From Acidithiobacillus sp. (GTDB lineage: Bacteria; Pseudomonadota; Gammaproteobacteria; Acidithiobacillales; Acidithiobacillaceae): a DNA stretch of 64,000 nt. The translations under genes and the position numbers were made by a program. The stretch covers positions 53,643-117,642 of the forward strand of contig NZ_JAGDWX010000030.1 in the NCBI RefSeq assembly GCF_023256195.1, written 5' to 3'. Under the pieces are notes generated by a model, which had not been told where the DNA came from, did no database searches, and was given only the letters and a program-made list of their open reading frames with translations. Positions 1 through 11,852 of the stretch are shown here, in pieces. How positions within the stretch are numbered: the stretch's first letter is position 1; every line of letters begins with the position of its first letter.

Positions 1-103
<103 letters not shown>

Positions 104-133
104 GGAGCGCTGGTTGCCACACTTGGGTTAGCG

Positions 134-170
134 TTCAGGCCTCGCTTTGCGGCGGGGCCTGAGCCTTTTT
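134..170 (+). terminator. Rho-independent terminator after the partial gene
   Basis: CAGGCCTCGC and its near-complement GCGGGGCCTG form a GC-rich hairpin, followed shortly by TTTTT at 166-170. It ends the upstream transcript and lies just before the ribosome binding site of the pseudouridine synthase. An ATG at 147 falls inside this hairpin, which argues against it as a start. Confidence 0.7.
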
Positions 171-182
171 GAGGAACGAGGA

Positions 183-1055
183 GTGGACGAAAAACTGCAG
201 AAAGTCCTGGCACGCCACGGTCTCGGCTCACGCCGTCAGATGGAGGAGTGGATTCGTGCCGGAAGGGTGCAGATCAACGATCGCCCGGCCAGTATCGGCG
301 ACCGCGTCACCAGCCGGGATCGCCTGTCCGTGGATGGCAAGGTCCTGCGGGTGCCGTCCTGGGTACGGCCGCGTCTGCGCGTGCTGCGCTATCACAAGCC
401 GGCAGGGGAGCTGGCCACGCGTCAGGATCCCGAGGGTCGTCCGACGGTCTTCGATCGTCTCCCGCGTTTGCGGGGGAGCCGCTGGGTGGCGGTGGGACGA
501 CTGGACCTCAACACCGAGGGCCTGCTGCTCTTCACCAACGACGGTGATCTCGCCAACGCCCTCATGCATCCCCGCGCGCAACTCGAGCGGGTATATGCCG
601 TGCGCGTCCTCGGCAGCCTCAGCGATGAGCAGAAGACCCTGCTCCTGAGCGGAGTGGAACTGGACGATGGTCCGGCGCGTTTTCTCGCCATCGAAGAGGC
701 GGGCGGGGAAGGGAGCAATCGCTGGTATCACGTAAGCCTTGCCGAGGGACGCAACCGCGAGGTAAGGCGTCTGTTGGCGGCCGTCAACCTCAGTGTCAGT
801 CGACTGATCCGCATCCGTTATGGACCGGTGGATATGCCTCGGCATCTGAAACTCGGCTACTTTGAAGAGTTGAGCGATGAGGAGAGAGCGGTCCTGCTGG
901 CGGCCGTCGATTGGTCCGAACCCAATACCTCGCGGCCCGGGGCCAGTGCTGCTGCGGCGGCGGACAGCGCAGTGCACCTGCTGCGCAAGACCCGGCCAGG
1001 CGCGCGCTCGTCTCCTGGCCGAGGCAAGAGAGGACCGCGTTCCGGGCATGCCTGA
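183..1055 (+). CDS. rluB: 23S/16S rRNA pseudouridine synthase, RluB/RsuA family
   Basis: This enzyme converts a specific uridine in rRNA to pseudouridine. An N-terminal S4 RNA-binding domain (about residues 1-60) is followed by the catalytic domain. The signature GRLDLNTEG lies at about 105-113, with the catalytic Asp near 108. A basic, Ala/Pro-rich tail of about 40 residues follows, as is common in RluB (23S U2605) rather than RsuA. I place the start at GTG 183, 3-10 bases after a GAGGAACGAGGAG ribosome site; the in-frame ATG at 147 lies within a terminator. The product is 290 aa. The stop overlaps the next gene by 8 bp, suggesting translational coupling. RluB versus RsuA/RluE is not settled. 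Confidence 0.85.
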   Translation: MDEKLQKVLARHGLGSRRQMEEWIRAGRVQINDRPASIGDRVTSRDRLSVDGKVLRVPSWVRPRLRVLRYHKPAGELATRQDPEGRPTVFDRLPRLRGSRWVAVGRLDLNTEGLLLFTNDGDLANALMHPRAQLERVYAVRVLGSLSDEQKTLLLSGVELDDGPARFLAIEEAGGEGSNRWYHVSLAEGRNREVRRLLAAVNLSVSRLIRIRYGPVDMPRHLKLGYFEELSDEERAVLLAAVDWSEPNTSRPGASAAAAADSAVHLLRKTRPGARSSPGRGKRGPRSGHA

Positions 1056-1749
1056 GGATTGGCAAGAGCTCCTGACAAGGCTCGAACGCGCCTTTGGCCC
1101 GCAGCACTGGTGGCCGGCGGACAGCCCCTTCGAGGTCATGGTGGGCGCCATTCTCACCCAGAACACCAGCTGGACTCAGGTGGAGCGGGCCATCGACCAA
1201 CTACGCGAGGCGGGACTCCTGAATGCCGGAGCGCTGCTGGAAGCGGCACCCGAGACCCTGGAGCCTCTGCTCCGCTGTACCGGCTACTATCGCCTCAAGA
1301 CCCGCCGCCTGCAGGCTTTCTGCGCTTTCCTGAAGCGGGAAGGTTGTCTGGATCGGCCCGAGCGCCTGGGCGCAGCAGACGATCTGTACTGTCTGCGGCG
1401 CAAACTCCTGAGTGTATACGGCGTGGGCGAGGAGACCGCCGATTCCATCCTCCTCTATGCCCTGCACCGCCCCATTGCCGTGGTAGATGCCTACACGCGG
1501 CGTCTGGCGTACCGCCTGGGCTGGACAGACCCCAAGCCCTCCTATGCCGCCCTACAAGACCGCATGGAAGCGCAACTCCCGCCGGGAGATATACAGAAAC
1601 GGCAGGAACTGCATGCCCTGATCGTCGTGCAGGGCAAGACCTTCTGCCGTAGTCGTCCATCCTGTCGGGAGTGTCCACTTCGCCGGGATTGCACTTATGG
1701 GGCGAGGGGCGGCGATCGGGAAGATCTGGTCGGATTGCGGCAGGGCTGA
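1048..1749 (+). CDS. Endonuclease III-like HhH-GPD DNA glycosylase
   Basis: A 233-aa base-excision-repair glycosylase of the HhH-GPD superfamily. The helix-hairpin-helix is visible as YGVGEETADSILLYA, with the catalytic Asp in VVDAYTRR. Four Cys near the C-terminus (C-x5-C-x2-C-x5-C) should bind a [4Fe-4S] cluster. In classical Nth the motif reads GVGRKTAN, and its Lys forms the Schiff base for AP-lyase activity. Here that position is Glu, so a monofunctional or altered glycosylase is likely. ATG 1048 is the first start with homology downstream and overlaps the pseudouridine synthase stop. This is not the ordinary nth, which should be elsewhere in the genome. Confidence 0.82.
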   Translation: MPEDWQELLTRLERAFGPQHWWPADSPFEVMVGAILTQNTSWTQVERAIDQLREAGLLNAGALLEAAPETLEPLLRCTGYYRLKTRRLQAFCAFLKREGCLDRPERLGAADDLYCLRRKLLSVYGVGEETADSILLYALHRPIAVVDAYTRRLAYRLGWTDPKPSYAALQDRMEAQLPPGDIQKRQELHALIVVQGKTFCRSRPSCRECPLRRDCTYGARGGDREDLVGLRQG

Positions 1750-1811
1750 GCCACAGAGCTGAGGCGGATTCCCTCGGCTACACTGTAAACGATGGCGTAA
1801 GGAGAGTTCCG

Positions 1812-3059
1812 GTGAGTCGTGAAGTCATGGTCCTGGGGGCCGGTATCGTCGGGGTCAGTACGGCCTTGCAGCTGCAGTTGCGTGGATGGCAGGTGCTCCT
1901 CTTGGATCGCCAGGGTGCCGGTGAACGCACCTCTTTTGGCAATGCCGGCCTCATTCAGCGTGAGGCGGTGTTTCCCCATGCCTTTCCGCGTGCCTTGGGG
2001 ACCATTCTGCATTACGCCAGCAACCGCTCGACGGAGGTGCGTTACCAGAGCAGCATGCTGCCGCGCCTGGGTTTTCCCTTCTGGAAGTACTGGTGGAACT
2101 CCGAGCCAGAGCGCCATCGACAGATCGCCCGGCATTATGCGGCGCTCATCGCCCACTGTCTGGAGGACCATCTGGCCGTCGCCGCGCTGGCCGGGGCTAC
2201 CCACCTCTTTCGTCCCGGCGGCTACCTCCAAGTGCACCAGCATCGCCACAGCCTGGAGGCCGAGCTGGAAGCTGCCCGCTACAAGCAGGAACATTTCGCG
2301 GTGGAGTACACCGCCCTGGATGCGGCGGCCCTGAGCGCGCGCGTGCCCGGCCTGCGGGAGGGGCTGGCCGGTGGGATTCACTGGCAACAGCCTTTGGCGG
2401 TCGTCGATCCGCACGCCCTGACTCTTGCTTATCTGGATTATTTTCTGGCTCAGGGCGGCGAATTCCGTACCTTTGCTGCCCAAGGTTTGGCTCCCGAAGG
2501 GCAGGGCTGGCGCTTGCGCGGAGAGCGGGAGCATCTGCATGGCGAACGGCTGGTATTGACGCTGGGGGCTTGGACGCCCGATCTCACCCGAGGTCTGGGC
2601 TGGCACCCCAGTGTCTTCGTCAAGCGCGGTTACCACATGCACTACGCGCAATCGGCGCCCAATGAACTGACGACGCCCCTTCTGGATGCCGATGCCGGCT
2701 ATGTGCTCGCGCCCATGCGCCAGGGTCTGCGCCTGACCACCGGTGCCGAGTTTGCGCCCCGGGACGCTCCGCCGTCACCCATTGCCCTGGATCGCGCCGA
2801 GCTCGCGGCACGGCAGATCTTTCCATCCCTGGGAGCGCGGCTGGATCCGACGCCTTGGCTGGGACAACGCCCCTGCACCTCCGACATGCTGCCCATCATC
2901 GGGGCGTTCCCCGGGAGAAATGGACTCTGGCTCAATTTTGGCCACTGCCACCAGGGTCTTACCCTGGGACCGACGACGGGTCGACTGCTGGCACAGCTCA
3001 TGGGCGGCGAAGCGCCCTTCACCGATCCCACGCCCTACGCCCCGGCGCGTTTTTCTTGA
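1812..3059 (+). CDS. FAD-dependent D-amino-acid dehydrogenase-like oxidase (DadA/DAO family)
   Basis: A 415-aa member of the DAO family, which oxidises amines or amino acids with FAD. The N-terminal dinucleotide fold GAGIVGVSTA is followed by the Arg/Ser-rich FAD-binding stretch GERTSFGNAG. The C-terminal FAD-binding part contains RPCTSDMLPIIG and NFGHCHQGLT, both typical of DadA. GTG 1812 follows an AAGGAGAG ribosome site by 8 bases. The frame stays open far upstream into the glycosylase gene, but that part looks unlike protein. There is no dadX racemase next to it, so the substrate is open (D-amino acid, glycine or another amine). Confidence 0.8.
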   Translation: MSREVMVLGAGIVGVSTALQLQLRGWQVLLLDRQGAGERTSFGNAGLIQREAVFPHAFPRALGTILHYASNRSTEVRYQSSMLPRLGFPFWKYWWNSEPERHRQIARHYAALIAHCLEDHLAVAALAGATHLFRPGGYLQVHQHRHSLEAELEAARYKQEHFAVEYTALDAAALSARVPGLREGLAGGIHWQQPLAVVDPHALTLAYLDYFLAQGGEFRTFAAQGLAPEGQGWRLRGEREHLHGERLVLTLGAWTPDLTRGLGWHPSVFVKRGYHMHYAQSAPNELTTPLLDADAGYVLAPMRQGLRLTTGAEFAPRDAPPSPIALDRAELAARQIFPSLGARLDPTPWLGQRPCTSDMLPIIGAFPGRNGLWLNFGHCHQGLTLGPTTGRLLAQLMGGEAPFTDPTPYAPARFS

Positions 3060-3100
3060 GGGCTCGAGACGCGGCTGAATAGACGGCGATGTTCCAGGCT

Positions 3101-3526
3101 TCAGTAGCCCGGCTGGTGGCGGGTGAACTGGGCCGGACCAAGTTGTTGCAGCAGGGACGGGTTGTCCCAGCCGGGAGCGCGCTGTTCCACCAGCACGTCG
3201 GTAGCGATGCCGCCGCGCACATACCAGCGTCCCAGGAGCCGCAGATAGCGGGGCGACAGCAGATGGATGAGGTCGTCGGCGATGCGGTTGGTCATGGCCT
3301 CGTGGAATCCTCCCTCGTCACGGAAACTCCACAGGTAGAGCTTCAGGGCCTTGAGCTCGACGCAGCGTTGGTCGGGAATGTAGTCCAGCAAAAAGTGGGC
3401 GAAGTCCGGTTGGCCGGTGAGGGGACAGAGGCAGGTGAACTCCGGCAGATCCATATGGATGAGAAAATCCCGCTCCGGGTGGGGATTGGCAAAATGCTGC
3501 AGCTCGCGACTCGGTTGACTGGGCAC
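3101..3526 (-). CDS. queF: NADPH-dependent 7-cyano-7-deazaguanine reductase
   Basis: QueF reduces preQ0 to preQ1 in queuosine biosynthesis. This 141-aa protein is the short, single-domain form. The diagnostic LPEFTCLCPLTGQPDFA carries the nucleophilic Cys and the catalytic Asp. It is followed by ELKALK and SFRDEGGFHE, which hold the NADPH and substrate Glu/His, and by RGGI near the end. GTG 3526 sits behind GAGGAGAAG; an in-frame ATG 13 codons further up has no homology. It is divergent from smc across about 60 bp. Confidence 0.93.
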   Translation of the reverse strand: MPSQPSRELQHFANPHPERDFLIHMDLPEFTCLCPLTGQPDFAHFLLDYIPDQRCVELKALKLYLWSFRDEGGFHEAMTNRIADDLIHLLSPRYLRLLGRWYVRGGIATDVLVEQRAPGWDNPSLLQQLGPAQFTRHQPGY

Positions 3527-3585
3527 AGACTTCTCCTCAATATGCAGCCTCCAGTAGGTCACCACTATAGCAAAAACACGCGCCC

Positions 3586-6500
3586 ATGCGCCTTTCCGCC
3601 ATTCGTCTGCACGGCTTCAAATCCTTCCGTGAAAGAACCCAGATCCGTCTGGAGGCCAATCCGGTAGTCATCGTCGGACCAAACGGTTGCGGTAAATCCA
3701 ATATCGTCGACGCCATCCGCTGGGTGCTGGGGGAGTCCTCGGCGCGTCAACTGCGCGGTACGCAGCTCGCGGACGTCATTTCCAACGGTGCCGACGGCCG
3801 CGCTACGGCCAGCGAGGCGGTGGTGGAGCTCACCTTCGACAATGCCGATGCCAAGGCGCCGGCGCCCTGGACACCGGTCCCGGAAATTCGCGTCTGGCGA
3901 CGACTGAGCCGCGACGGTGACAGTCAATATCGTATCAATGACGCCCGTTGCCGCCGTCGCGACGTCGCCGATCTCTTCTTGGGCACGGGCCTGGGGGCCA
4001 ACGCCTATGCCATCATCGAACAGGGCACCATAGGCCGCATCGTCGAAGCGCGCCCAGAGGAACTGCGCGCCATCCTCGAGGAAGCGGCGGGGGTCAGCCG
4101 TTACAAGGAGCGACGCAAGGAGAGTCAGCAACGTATCCAGGAGACCCGCGAGCACCTCCAGCGCCTGCACGATCTCCACGGCGGCCTGGACGAACGCATC
4201 GAGCTCCTGCAACGCCAGGCCGAGTCCGCCCGGCGCCTGCGCGATCTCTGGCGGGAGCAAAGGTGCTGGCGCTGGTGGCAGCTGGTGGATCGGCTGGAAG
4301 CGACGGCTCGGGAAAGCGAGGCGCTGGAGCAGCGGATAAAATCCCAGGAAGAGCAGGCCGCTGTCTGGACCCAGGAGCTTGCCGAGCAGGCCCGCCAGCA
4401 GGAGGCACTCCAGCAGCGCCGCCAAAGCGGTAGCGAAGCGCTGCGCCAGGCCCAAGAGACGCTCTATCGGCTGCAGGCGGAACAGAGCACCCTGGAACAG
4501 GAGCTTCGCCACCAGGAAGAGCGTTGCCAAGAGACGGAACGAGCCATACAAGGCCAGCAGGAACGCCTGCAGCGCCTGCGCGAAGAGAGCGCGCGCCGTT
4601 TGGCCGCAGCGCAAAGTGCCGAGGACCGTTGCAGCGCCATCGGCGAAGAGGAGCTGGGCCTGGCGGCGGAACTGGAGGTCTGTCGCGGCCGGCTGAAGCG
4701 CATCGAAACGGAGCTGGACGAGTGCGCCCGCCAGCTGGATACGGAACGGGAACGGCGTACCGACGCCCGGCGCGAGCGGGAGGTGGCGAGCGCCCGGCGC
4801 CGGGAGCTGGCCTCCCGTCTCGAGGCCTTGCGCCGACAGATCGCCGAGCTCGAGAGCCGTCCCGATTCTTCGGCCGAGGCGGAGCTGGCGGCGGCAGAAC
4901 TCGCATGGACGGAGCTCGAGACCACGCGCGTGCAGCAGGCCAGCGAACTGGCCGCGGCCACCGCAGCGGTCGAAGCGGCACAGGCAGAACTGGAGGCCCG
5001 CCGTGCCCAGCTGGCCGAACAGCGCGCCCGTCAGCAGGAGCTGCGTGCCCGGCGCCAGGCTCTGGAGCGCCTGGAGTCGGGACTGATGGCAGGTCTGCCG
5101 ACAGCGGCGCAGGCCACCCCGGATCTGCTGGAGCATCTGCGCGTGGATCCGCCCTGGGAGTTGGCCGTCGAGCGCATGCTGGGTTCCCTCCTCGGAGCGC
5201 AGCTGCGTTCACCAGGAGACGGCGACCCGGAGGACCTCGACTGGGAACGGCCCTGGATTCTTGCGGATCGTCCAGCGGATCACCCCGCCGAAACGCGCGA
5301 CGATGCCCTCTATCGGAGGATCCATGTTCCCGAACCGTGGCAAGGTGCCCTGCGCCAATGGCTCTGGGGTCTACGCTGCAGCGGCGACATCGCCGAGGCC
5401 TGGGCCCGACGCCATGAGCTCGCGAACGACGAGGCCTGGATCACACCGACGGGACAGATCTTGCGTCCTCAAGCCTTCAGCCCAGTGCCGGGCAACAGCG
5501 AGGCCAGTTTGCTGCAATGCCGTCGTGAACTCGCCGAACTGCAAAGCGAGGACGCCGCAGGGAGGGTGGAGTCGGAACGCCTGCAGCAGGAGGTCGCTGC
5601 CCTGGAACAGGATCTTGCGCAGCGCGTGCAGCACCGCCGGCTCTGTGCGCAGGCCGACCGTAATGGACAACAAGAGGAACTGACCCTACGCGAACGCTTG
5701 GCCAGCCTGCGCAGCCGGGTGGAAGCGCAGCGGGAGGCCCAACGCCGTGCAGAGGCAAATCTGGCCCGCCTGCACACGGAGGCGTCGACTCTGGCCGGCG
5801 AGCTCGCAGCCGTCGACGAGCGGCTGGAGCAGCTGCGCCAGAATGAGCCGTCCGAGGATCGGGAGCAGCTTCTGCGGCGAGAAGAGGAAGCGCTGCGCGG
5901 TCAACTGGCGCAGCAACGTGGACTGCTCGGACGGCTGCGCCAGCAGCAGCAAAGCCTGGCTCTGGAAAAGGAACGTCTCGGTGCCCAGCGCGTTGCGGTG
6001 GGCGAGCGCCTGCAAGAGTGGGAAGGGGAGGAAGCAGCGCTCTGCCGTACCCTGGCGCAGCTGAGGGCGGAGCGCGACGAGCGGCAGAGTCGATTGCCGG
6101 CTCTGCAAGAGCGTCGCAAGGTGCTAGAGCTTGATCGTGTCGAGATTCTCGAGCAGGTTCAGACGGCTCAGCGGGAGCTCGCTGCGGTGGAGGAGAGCTG
6201 GCGTCTTTCCCAGAGTGAGAGTCAGCGGCGTGACGGCGCCCTGCGTCGTCTGGAGCAGGGACTGGCCGCAGCACGGGTGGAGCGGGACACCTTGGAGTTG
6301 CAGCGGCAGGCGCTGGAGGCGGATGCCGCCAAATTGGCCGGCGAGCTTGGCGAAGACCCGGGGAGGGCCCCGGAGGACCGGGATGCGGAGCAGGAGCTGG
6401 CGCGGATCGAGGAGGCCATCTCCGCTCTGGGCAAGGTCAATCTCGCGGCCGAGGACGAGCTGCAGGAGGTGATGGCGCGCAGTGGGGATCTCAGTGCGCA

Positions 6501-7053
6501 GATGACGGATCTAGAGACAGCGCTTGCCGCGCTGGAGACGGCCATGGCCGCCATGGATCGTGAAACCAGTGAGCGTTTTCAGGAGACCCTGGCGCAGGTC
6601 AATGATCACCTGCAGGGGATTTTTGCCACCCTCTTCGGTGGCGGCGAGGCGCAACTGCAGCCTGATGGAGACGACCCGCTGCTGGCAGGACTGCTCCTGC
6701 GTGCGCGCCCGCCGGGCAAGCGCAACGCCCACCTGCAGCAACTCTCGGGCGGTGAGAAGGCCTTGACGGCGCTGGCCCTGGTGTTTGCCCTCTTTGCCCT
6801 CAATCCCGCGCCTTTCTGCATCCTCGACGAGGTGGACGCGCCCCTGGACGACGCCAATGTCGGGCGATTTTGCGCCCTTTTGACAGAGCTCGCCCACCAG
6901 ACCCAATTTCTGGTGGTCAGTCATCGACATCTGACGCTGCAGGTTGCGGCACAGCTCCTGGGGGTCACCATGCCCGATCCTGGTATATCCCGAGTGGTGC
7001 CGGTGCGTATCGCCGATGTTCTCGCGCAGCACGGGCAGCAACGAGACGCCTAG
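3586..7053 (+). CDS. smc: Chromosome partition protein SMC
   Basis: This is the 1155-aa structural-maintenance-of-chromosomes ATPase, which with ScpA and ScpB compacts and segregates the nucleoid. Walker A GPNGCGKS is at 31-38. Two long Glu/Arg/Gln-rich coiled-coil arms flank a globular hinge around residues 490-640. The ABC signature LSGGEK is near 1053 and Walker B ILDEVDAP near 1079. The presence of SMC means the organism is not of the MukBEF type. The next same-strand gene is ligA. In many gammaproteobacteria zipA lies between smc and ligA; here its place is taken by an opposite-strand HAD gene. Confidence 0.97.
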   Translation: MRLSAIRLHGFKSFRERTQIRLEANPVVIVGPNGCGKSNIVDAIRWVLGESSARQLRGTQLADVISNGADGRATASEAVVELTFDNADAKAPAPWTPVPEIRVWRRLSRDGDSQYRINDARCRRRDVADLFLGTGLGANAYAIIEQGTIGRIVEARPEELRAILEEAAGVSRYKERRKESQQRIQETREHLQRLHDLHGGLDERIELLQRQAESARRLRDLWREQRCWRWWQLVDRLEATARESEALEQRIKSQEEQAAVWTQELAEQARQQEALQQRRQSGSEALRQAQETLYRLQAEQSTLEQELRHQEERCQETERAIQGQQERLQRLREESARRLAAAQSAEDRCSAIGEEELGLAAELEVCRGRLKRIETELDECARQLDTERERRTDARREREVASARRRELASRLEALRRQIAELESRPDSSAEAELAAAELAWTELETTRVQQASELAAATAAVEAAQAELEARRAQLAEQRARQQELRARRQALERLESGLMAGLPTAAQATPDLLEHLRVDPPWELAVERMLGSLLGAQLRSPGDGDPEDLDWERPWILADRPADHPAETRDDALYRRIHVPEPWQGALRQWLWGLRCSGDIAEAWARRHELANDEAWITPTGQILRPQAFSPVPGNSEASLLQCRRELAELQSEDAAGRVESERLQQEVAALEQDLAQRVQHRRLCAQADRNGQQEELTLRERLASLRSRVEAQREAQRRAEANLARLHTEASTLAGELAAVDERLEQLRQNEPSEDREQLLRREEEALRGQLAQQRGLLGRLRQQQQSLALEKERLGAQRVAVGERLQEWEGEEAALCRTLAQLRAERDERQSRLPALQERRKVLELDRVEILEQVQTAQRELAAVEESWRLSQSESQRRDGALRRLEQGLAAARVERDTLELQRQALEADAAKLAGELGEDPGRAPEDRDAEQELARIEEAISALGKVNLAAEDELQEVMARSGDLSAQMTDLETALAALETAMAAMDRETSERFQETLAQVNDHLQGIFATLFGGGEAQLQPDGDDPLLAGLLLRARPPGKRNAHLQQLSGGEKALTALALVFALFALNPAPFCILDEVDAPLDDANVGRFCALLTELAHQTQFLVVSHRHLTLQVAAQLLGVTMPDPGISRVVPVRIADVLAQHGQQRDA

Positions 7054-7083
7054 GGAGTTCCCGGAGAGGTTCTGCCAGGCGAT

Positions 7084-7773
7084 TCAGACCGCGGGTCGGC
7101 AGGCGCCGTGCAGGTGCAGGATCGGCCAGCCGCGCTGGCGGGCGGTGCGCTCCAGCTCGGGATCGGGATCGACGGCGACGGGCTGCCCCACGGCCTCCAG
7201 CAGGGGCAGATCGTTGTGGGAATCGCTGTAGAAGGTGGCCTGGGCGAGGCTTTCCTCCCAATCCCAGCCGCGCTCACCCAGCCACTGCGCAAGACGCTGG
7301 ACCTTACCCTCGCGAAAACAGGGGATGCCATAACTGCGACCGGTGAAGGCGCCATCCGCGTCCGCCTCTACTTCGGTGGCCAGCAGTTCCGGTACGCCCA
7401 GAGCCGTGGCAATGGGCGCGGTGACGAAACGGTTGGTGGCGGTGATGATGAGCAAGGTATCACCGGCCTCACGGTGTTTTTCCACCAGCGCGCGCGCCTC
7501 GGGCGTGATCATGGGGGCGACCCGTTCCTCCATGTACTGGCGGTGCCAGTTCTCCAGACGACTGCGCGGCTGCTGCGCCAGCGGAGCCAGCACGAAAGAC
7601 AGAAACTCCTGGATATCCAGGGTCCCGTCCAGATAGGCGCGGTAGTAGCGATCGTTGGCCTGGCGCAGGGTATCGCCATCCACCACACCCTGTTCGCTGA
7701 GGAATTCGAGCCAGGCATGATCCGAATCGCCGGCGAGCAGGGTGTTGTCCAGATCAAACAGAGCCAGTGCCAT
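7084..7773 (-). CDS. HAD-superfamily IB phosphatase (SerB/CicA-like)
   Basis: A 229-aa haloacid-dehalogenase hydrolase, probably a phosphomonoesterase. Motif I DLDNTLL is at the N-terminus, motif II is seen in IITATN, and motif IV in DSHNDLPLL. The helical cap after motif I and the overall pattern match the HAD-IB group (phosphoserine phosphatase, YfhB and CicA types); the substrate cannot be told. The start is set at ATG 7773, preceded by AAGGAGATTTC, rather than an upstream in-frame ATG. It is convergent with smc and divergent from ligA, so its promoter should lie in the 93 bp between 7773 and 7867. Confidence 0.8.
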   Translation of the reverse strand: MALALFDLDNTLLAGDSDHAWLEFLSEQGVVDGDTLRQANDRYYRAYLDGTLDIQEFLSFVLAPLAQQPRSRLENWHRQYMEERVAPMITPEARALVEKHREAGDTLLIITATNRFVTAPIATALGVPELLATEVEADADGAFTGRSYGIPCFREGKVQRLAQWLGERGWDWEESLAQATFYSDSHNDLPLLEAVGQPVAVDPDPELERTARQRGWPILHLHGACRPAV

Positions 7774-7833
7774 GAAATCTCCTTGGGAAAGCGCGGCGAG
7801 ATTATACCGCAAAAGTGCTTTGCGCTATCCTGA

Positions 7834-10405
<2,572 letters not shown>

Positions 10406-10457
10406 TCCTTCCAGCGCCACGCGCAAAATGCCGTCGGATAGTTACTGTAGAAGCATC

Positions 10458-10463
10458 TATAAT
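10458..10463 (+). promoter_or_regulatory. Possible -10 box upstream of the MscS gene
   Basis: A perfect TATAAT lies in the 179-bp gap between the epsilon-like gene and the channel gene. A matching -35 is poor. A second weak box, TATAAA at 10553-10558, is closer to the gene. The gap is more AT-rich than its neighbours. Confidence 0.35.
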
Positions 10464-10584
10464 GCGCCAATGACGCTGGACTCCTGTGTTTTTTGTGGCG
10501 CGCGTACCCTTAACAACTTGCCGATCGGATTCATTTATTTTAGACTGATTGGTATAAAACCCAGGTTTTGATATCGGAGGTGTT

Positions 10585-11742
10585 GTGGTGCAGGCACCCA
10601 ATCCCGGACGCCATATCTTCACCAAGGTATTGTGGCAGATGCTGCTTGGGCTGATTCTGGTTGTCGCCGCAGGACTTGCGATAAATTTCTCTCTGAAACA
10701 TTATTTCCCACAATATATGGGTTATGCCCCTCTGGTTCGTGAGATTGTCTGGAGTCTGATTGTCTTCATTATCGGACTGTGGATAGCAAGCCACCTTGTA
10801 GCTTATGCCGAGAGACGGTTTGCCCGCACCCGCAAGGATCTCTACGGCCTGACGCTGTTGATCCGCATTGCCGTCTACGTCGTGCTCTTGGCGGTCATTC
10901 TTTCAATTTTTCACATCAGTATCGCGGGAATACTGGCAGGTAGCGCGGTTGGTGGCGTGGTACTGGGTTTCGCCATTCATACCTTTGCCTCCAATCTCCT
11001 CACCGGGATCTTCGCCACGGCCAGCGGCGCCCTGAATTACGGCGATGTGGTCTATGTGAACTCCTGGGTATGGAATATCAACAGTGTTGGCCAGATCGTC
11101 GAGATCAAAGCCCTGTTCTCCAAGATGCTCACACAGGATGGCGCTCTCATCAGTATCCCCAATTCCGTACTTCTGGGCAGCAGCGCATTGGTGGAATATG
11201 CGCATGAGGACGACAGCTACATTTATCCTGTGGAGACCATGGTCAACGCCGACGTACCCATGGAGCTGGTCATTTCCGAGGCCAAGAAAACACCGCTTTT
11301 TCAGCACTCCGATATTTTCATTCAATCGCGCAATGGCTTCAACAATACGCTCCATCTCCTGCTGCGCTTTCGCACCGTTGCCGAACTGAACGCGGTCATC
11401 GACGAGGCCAATCGCATCATCGATGCGGCCTATTGGAAGGCGAAGAACGGTGTGACGCTCTACGGCCCGTCCTACTTTGCGCGCGCCAGCGGCCGCTATC
11501 CCGTGCTGCTGGGCCTGCCCATCGATGTGCCCTCCGCTCGCATCCTGAGCGAGGCACGCGCGCAAGGCCTGGCGGTCAATCTGGTGAACAAGACCAACGC
11601 CATGAATACCTTTCTGCTGAGCGTGGCCGTGGATGAGAGGAAGGACCTGGCCCAATCCATCGAGGCGGCCAACCTTGCTCTCGAGGGTATCTATGAGAAA
11701 ATCAAGGATGCAGCGGCGGCCACCGCTGAAAATCGGCAGTGA
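10585..11742 (+). CDS. MscS-family mechanosensitive channel
   Basis: A 385-aa inner-membrane channel of the MscS family, which opens on membrane tension to release solutes. Hydrophobic segments lie at about 12-35, 50-72 and 88-108. The pore helix follows (about 108-135), with the Gly/Ala-rich SAVGGVVLGFAIHTFASN. The MscS beta-domain comes next, including the conserved LISIPNS. The C-terminal 100 residues are soluble. The start is GTG 10585 or the adjacent GTG 10588, just after CGGAGG. With the solute-uptake genes at 37-40 kb it points to osmotic balancing. Confidence 0.88.
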   Translation: MVQAPNPGRHIFTKVLWQMLLGLILVVAAGLAINFSLKHYFPQYMGYAPLVREIVWSLIVFIIGLWIASHLVAYAERRFARTRKDLYGLTLLIRIAVYVVLLAVILSIFHISIAGILAGSAVGGVVLGFAIHTFASNLLTGIFATASGALNYGDVVYVNSWVWNINSVGQIVEIKALFSKMLTQDGALISIPNSVLLGSSALVEYAHEDDSYIYPVETMVNADVPMELVISEAKKTPLFQHSDIFIQSRNGFNNTLHLLLRFRTVAELNAVIDEANRIIDAAYWKAKNGVTLYGPSYFARASGRYPVLLGLPIDVPSARILSEARAQGLAVNLVNKTNAMNTFLLSVAVDERKDLAQSIEAANLALEGIYEKIKDAAAATAENRQ

Positions 11743-11852
11743 TGATCAGCGGTGGTCGACCAAGACCGATTGGCGAGCCTTGGCTTTGCGCAGACGGATA
11801 GGCCGGTGAATTAAATCATCCCTCCGGCAGCCCCTCGGGATCACGACCGGAA

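Noticed and set aside
3565..5136. Long open frame antisense to smc (over 500 codons)
   Set aside because: It mirrors smc codon structure in GC-rich DNA, is Leu/Gln/Arg-rich low complexity, has no family pattern and lies wholly inside a certain gene.
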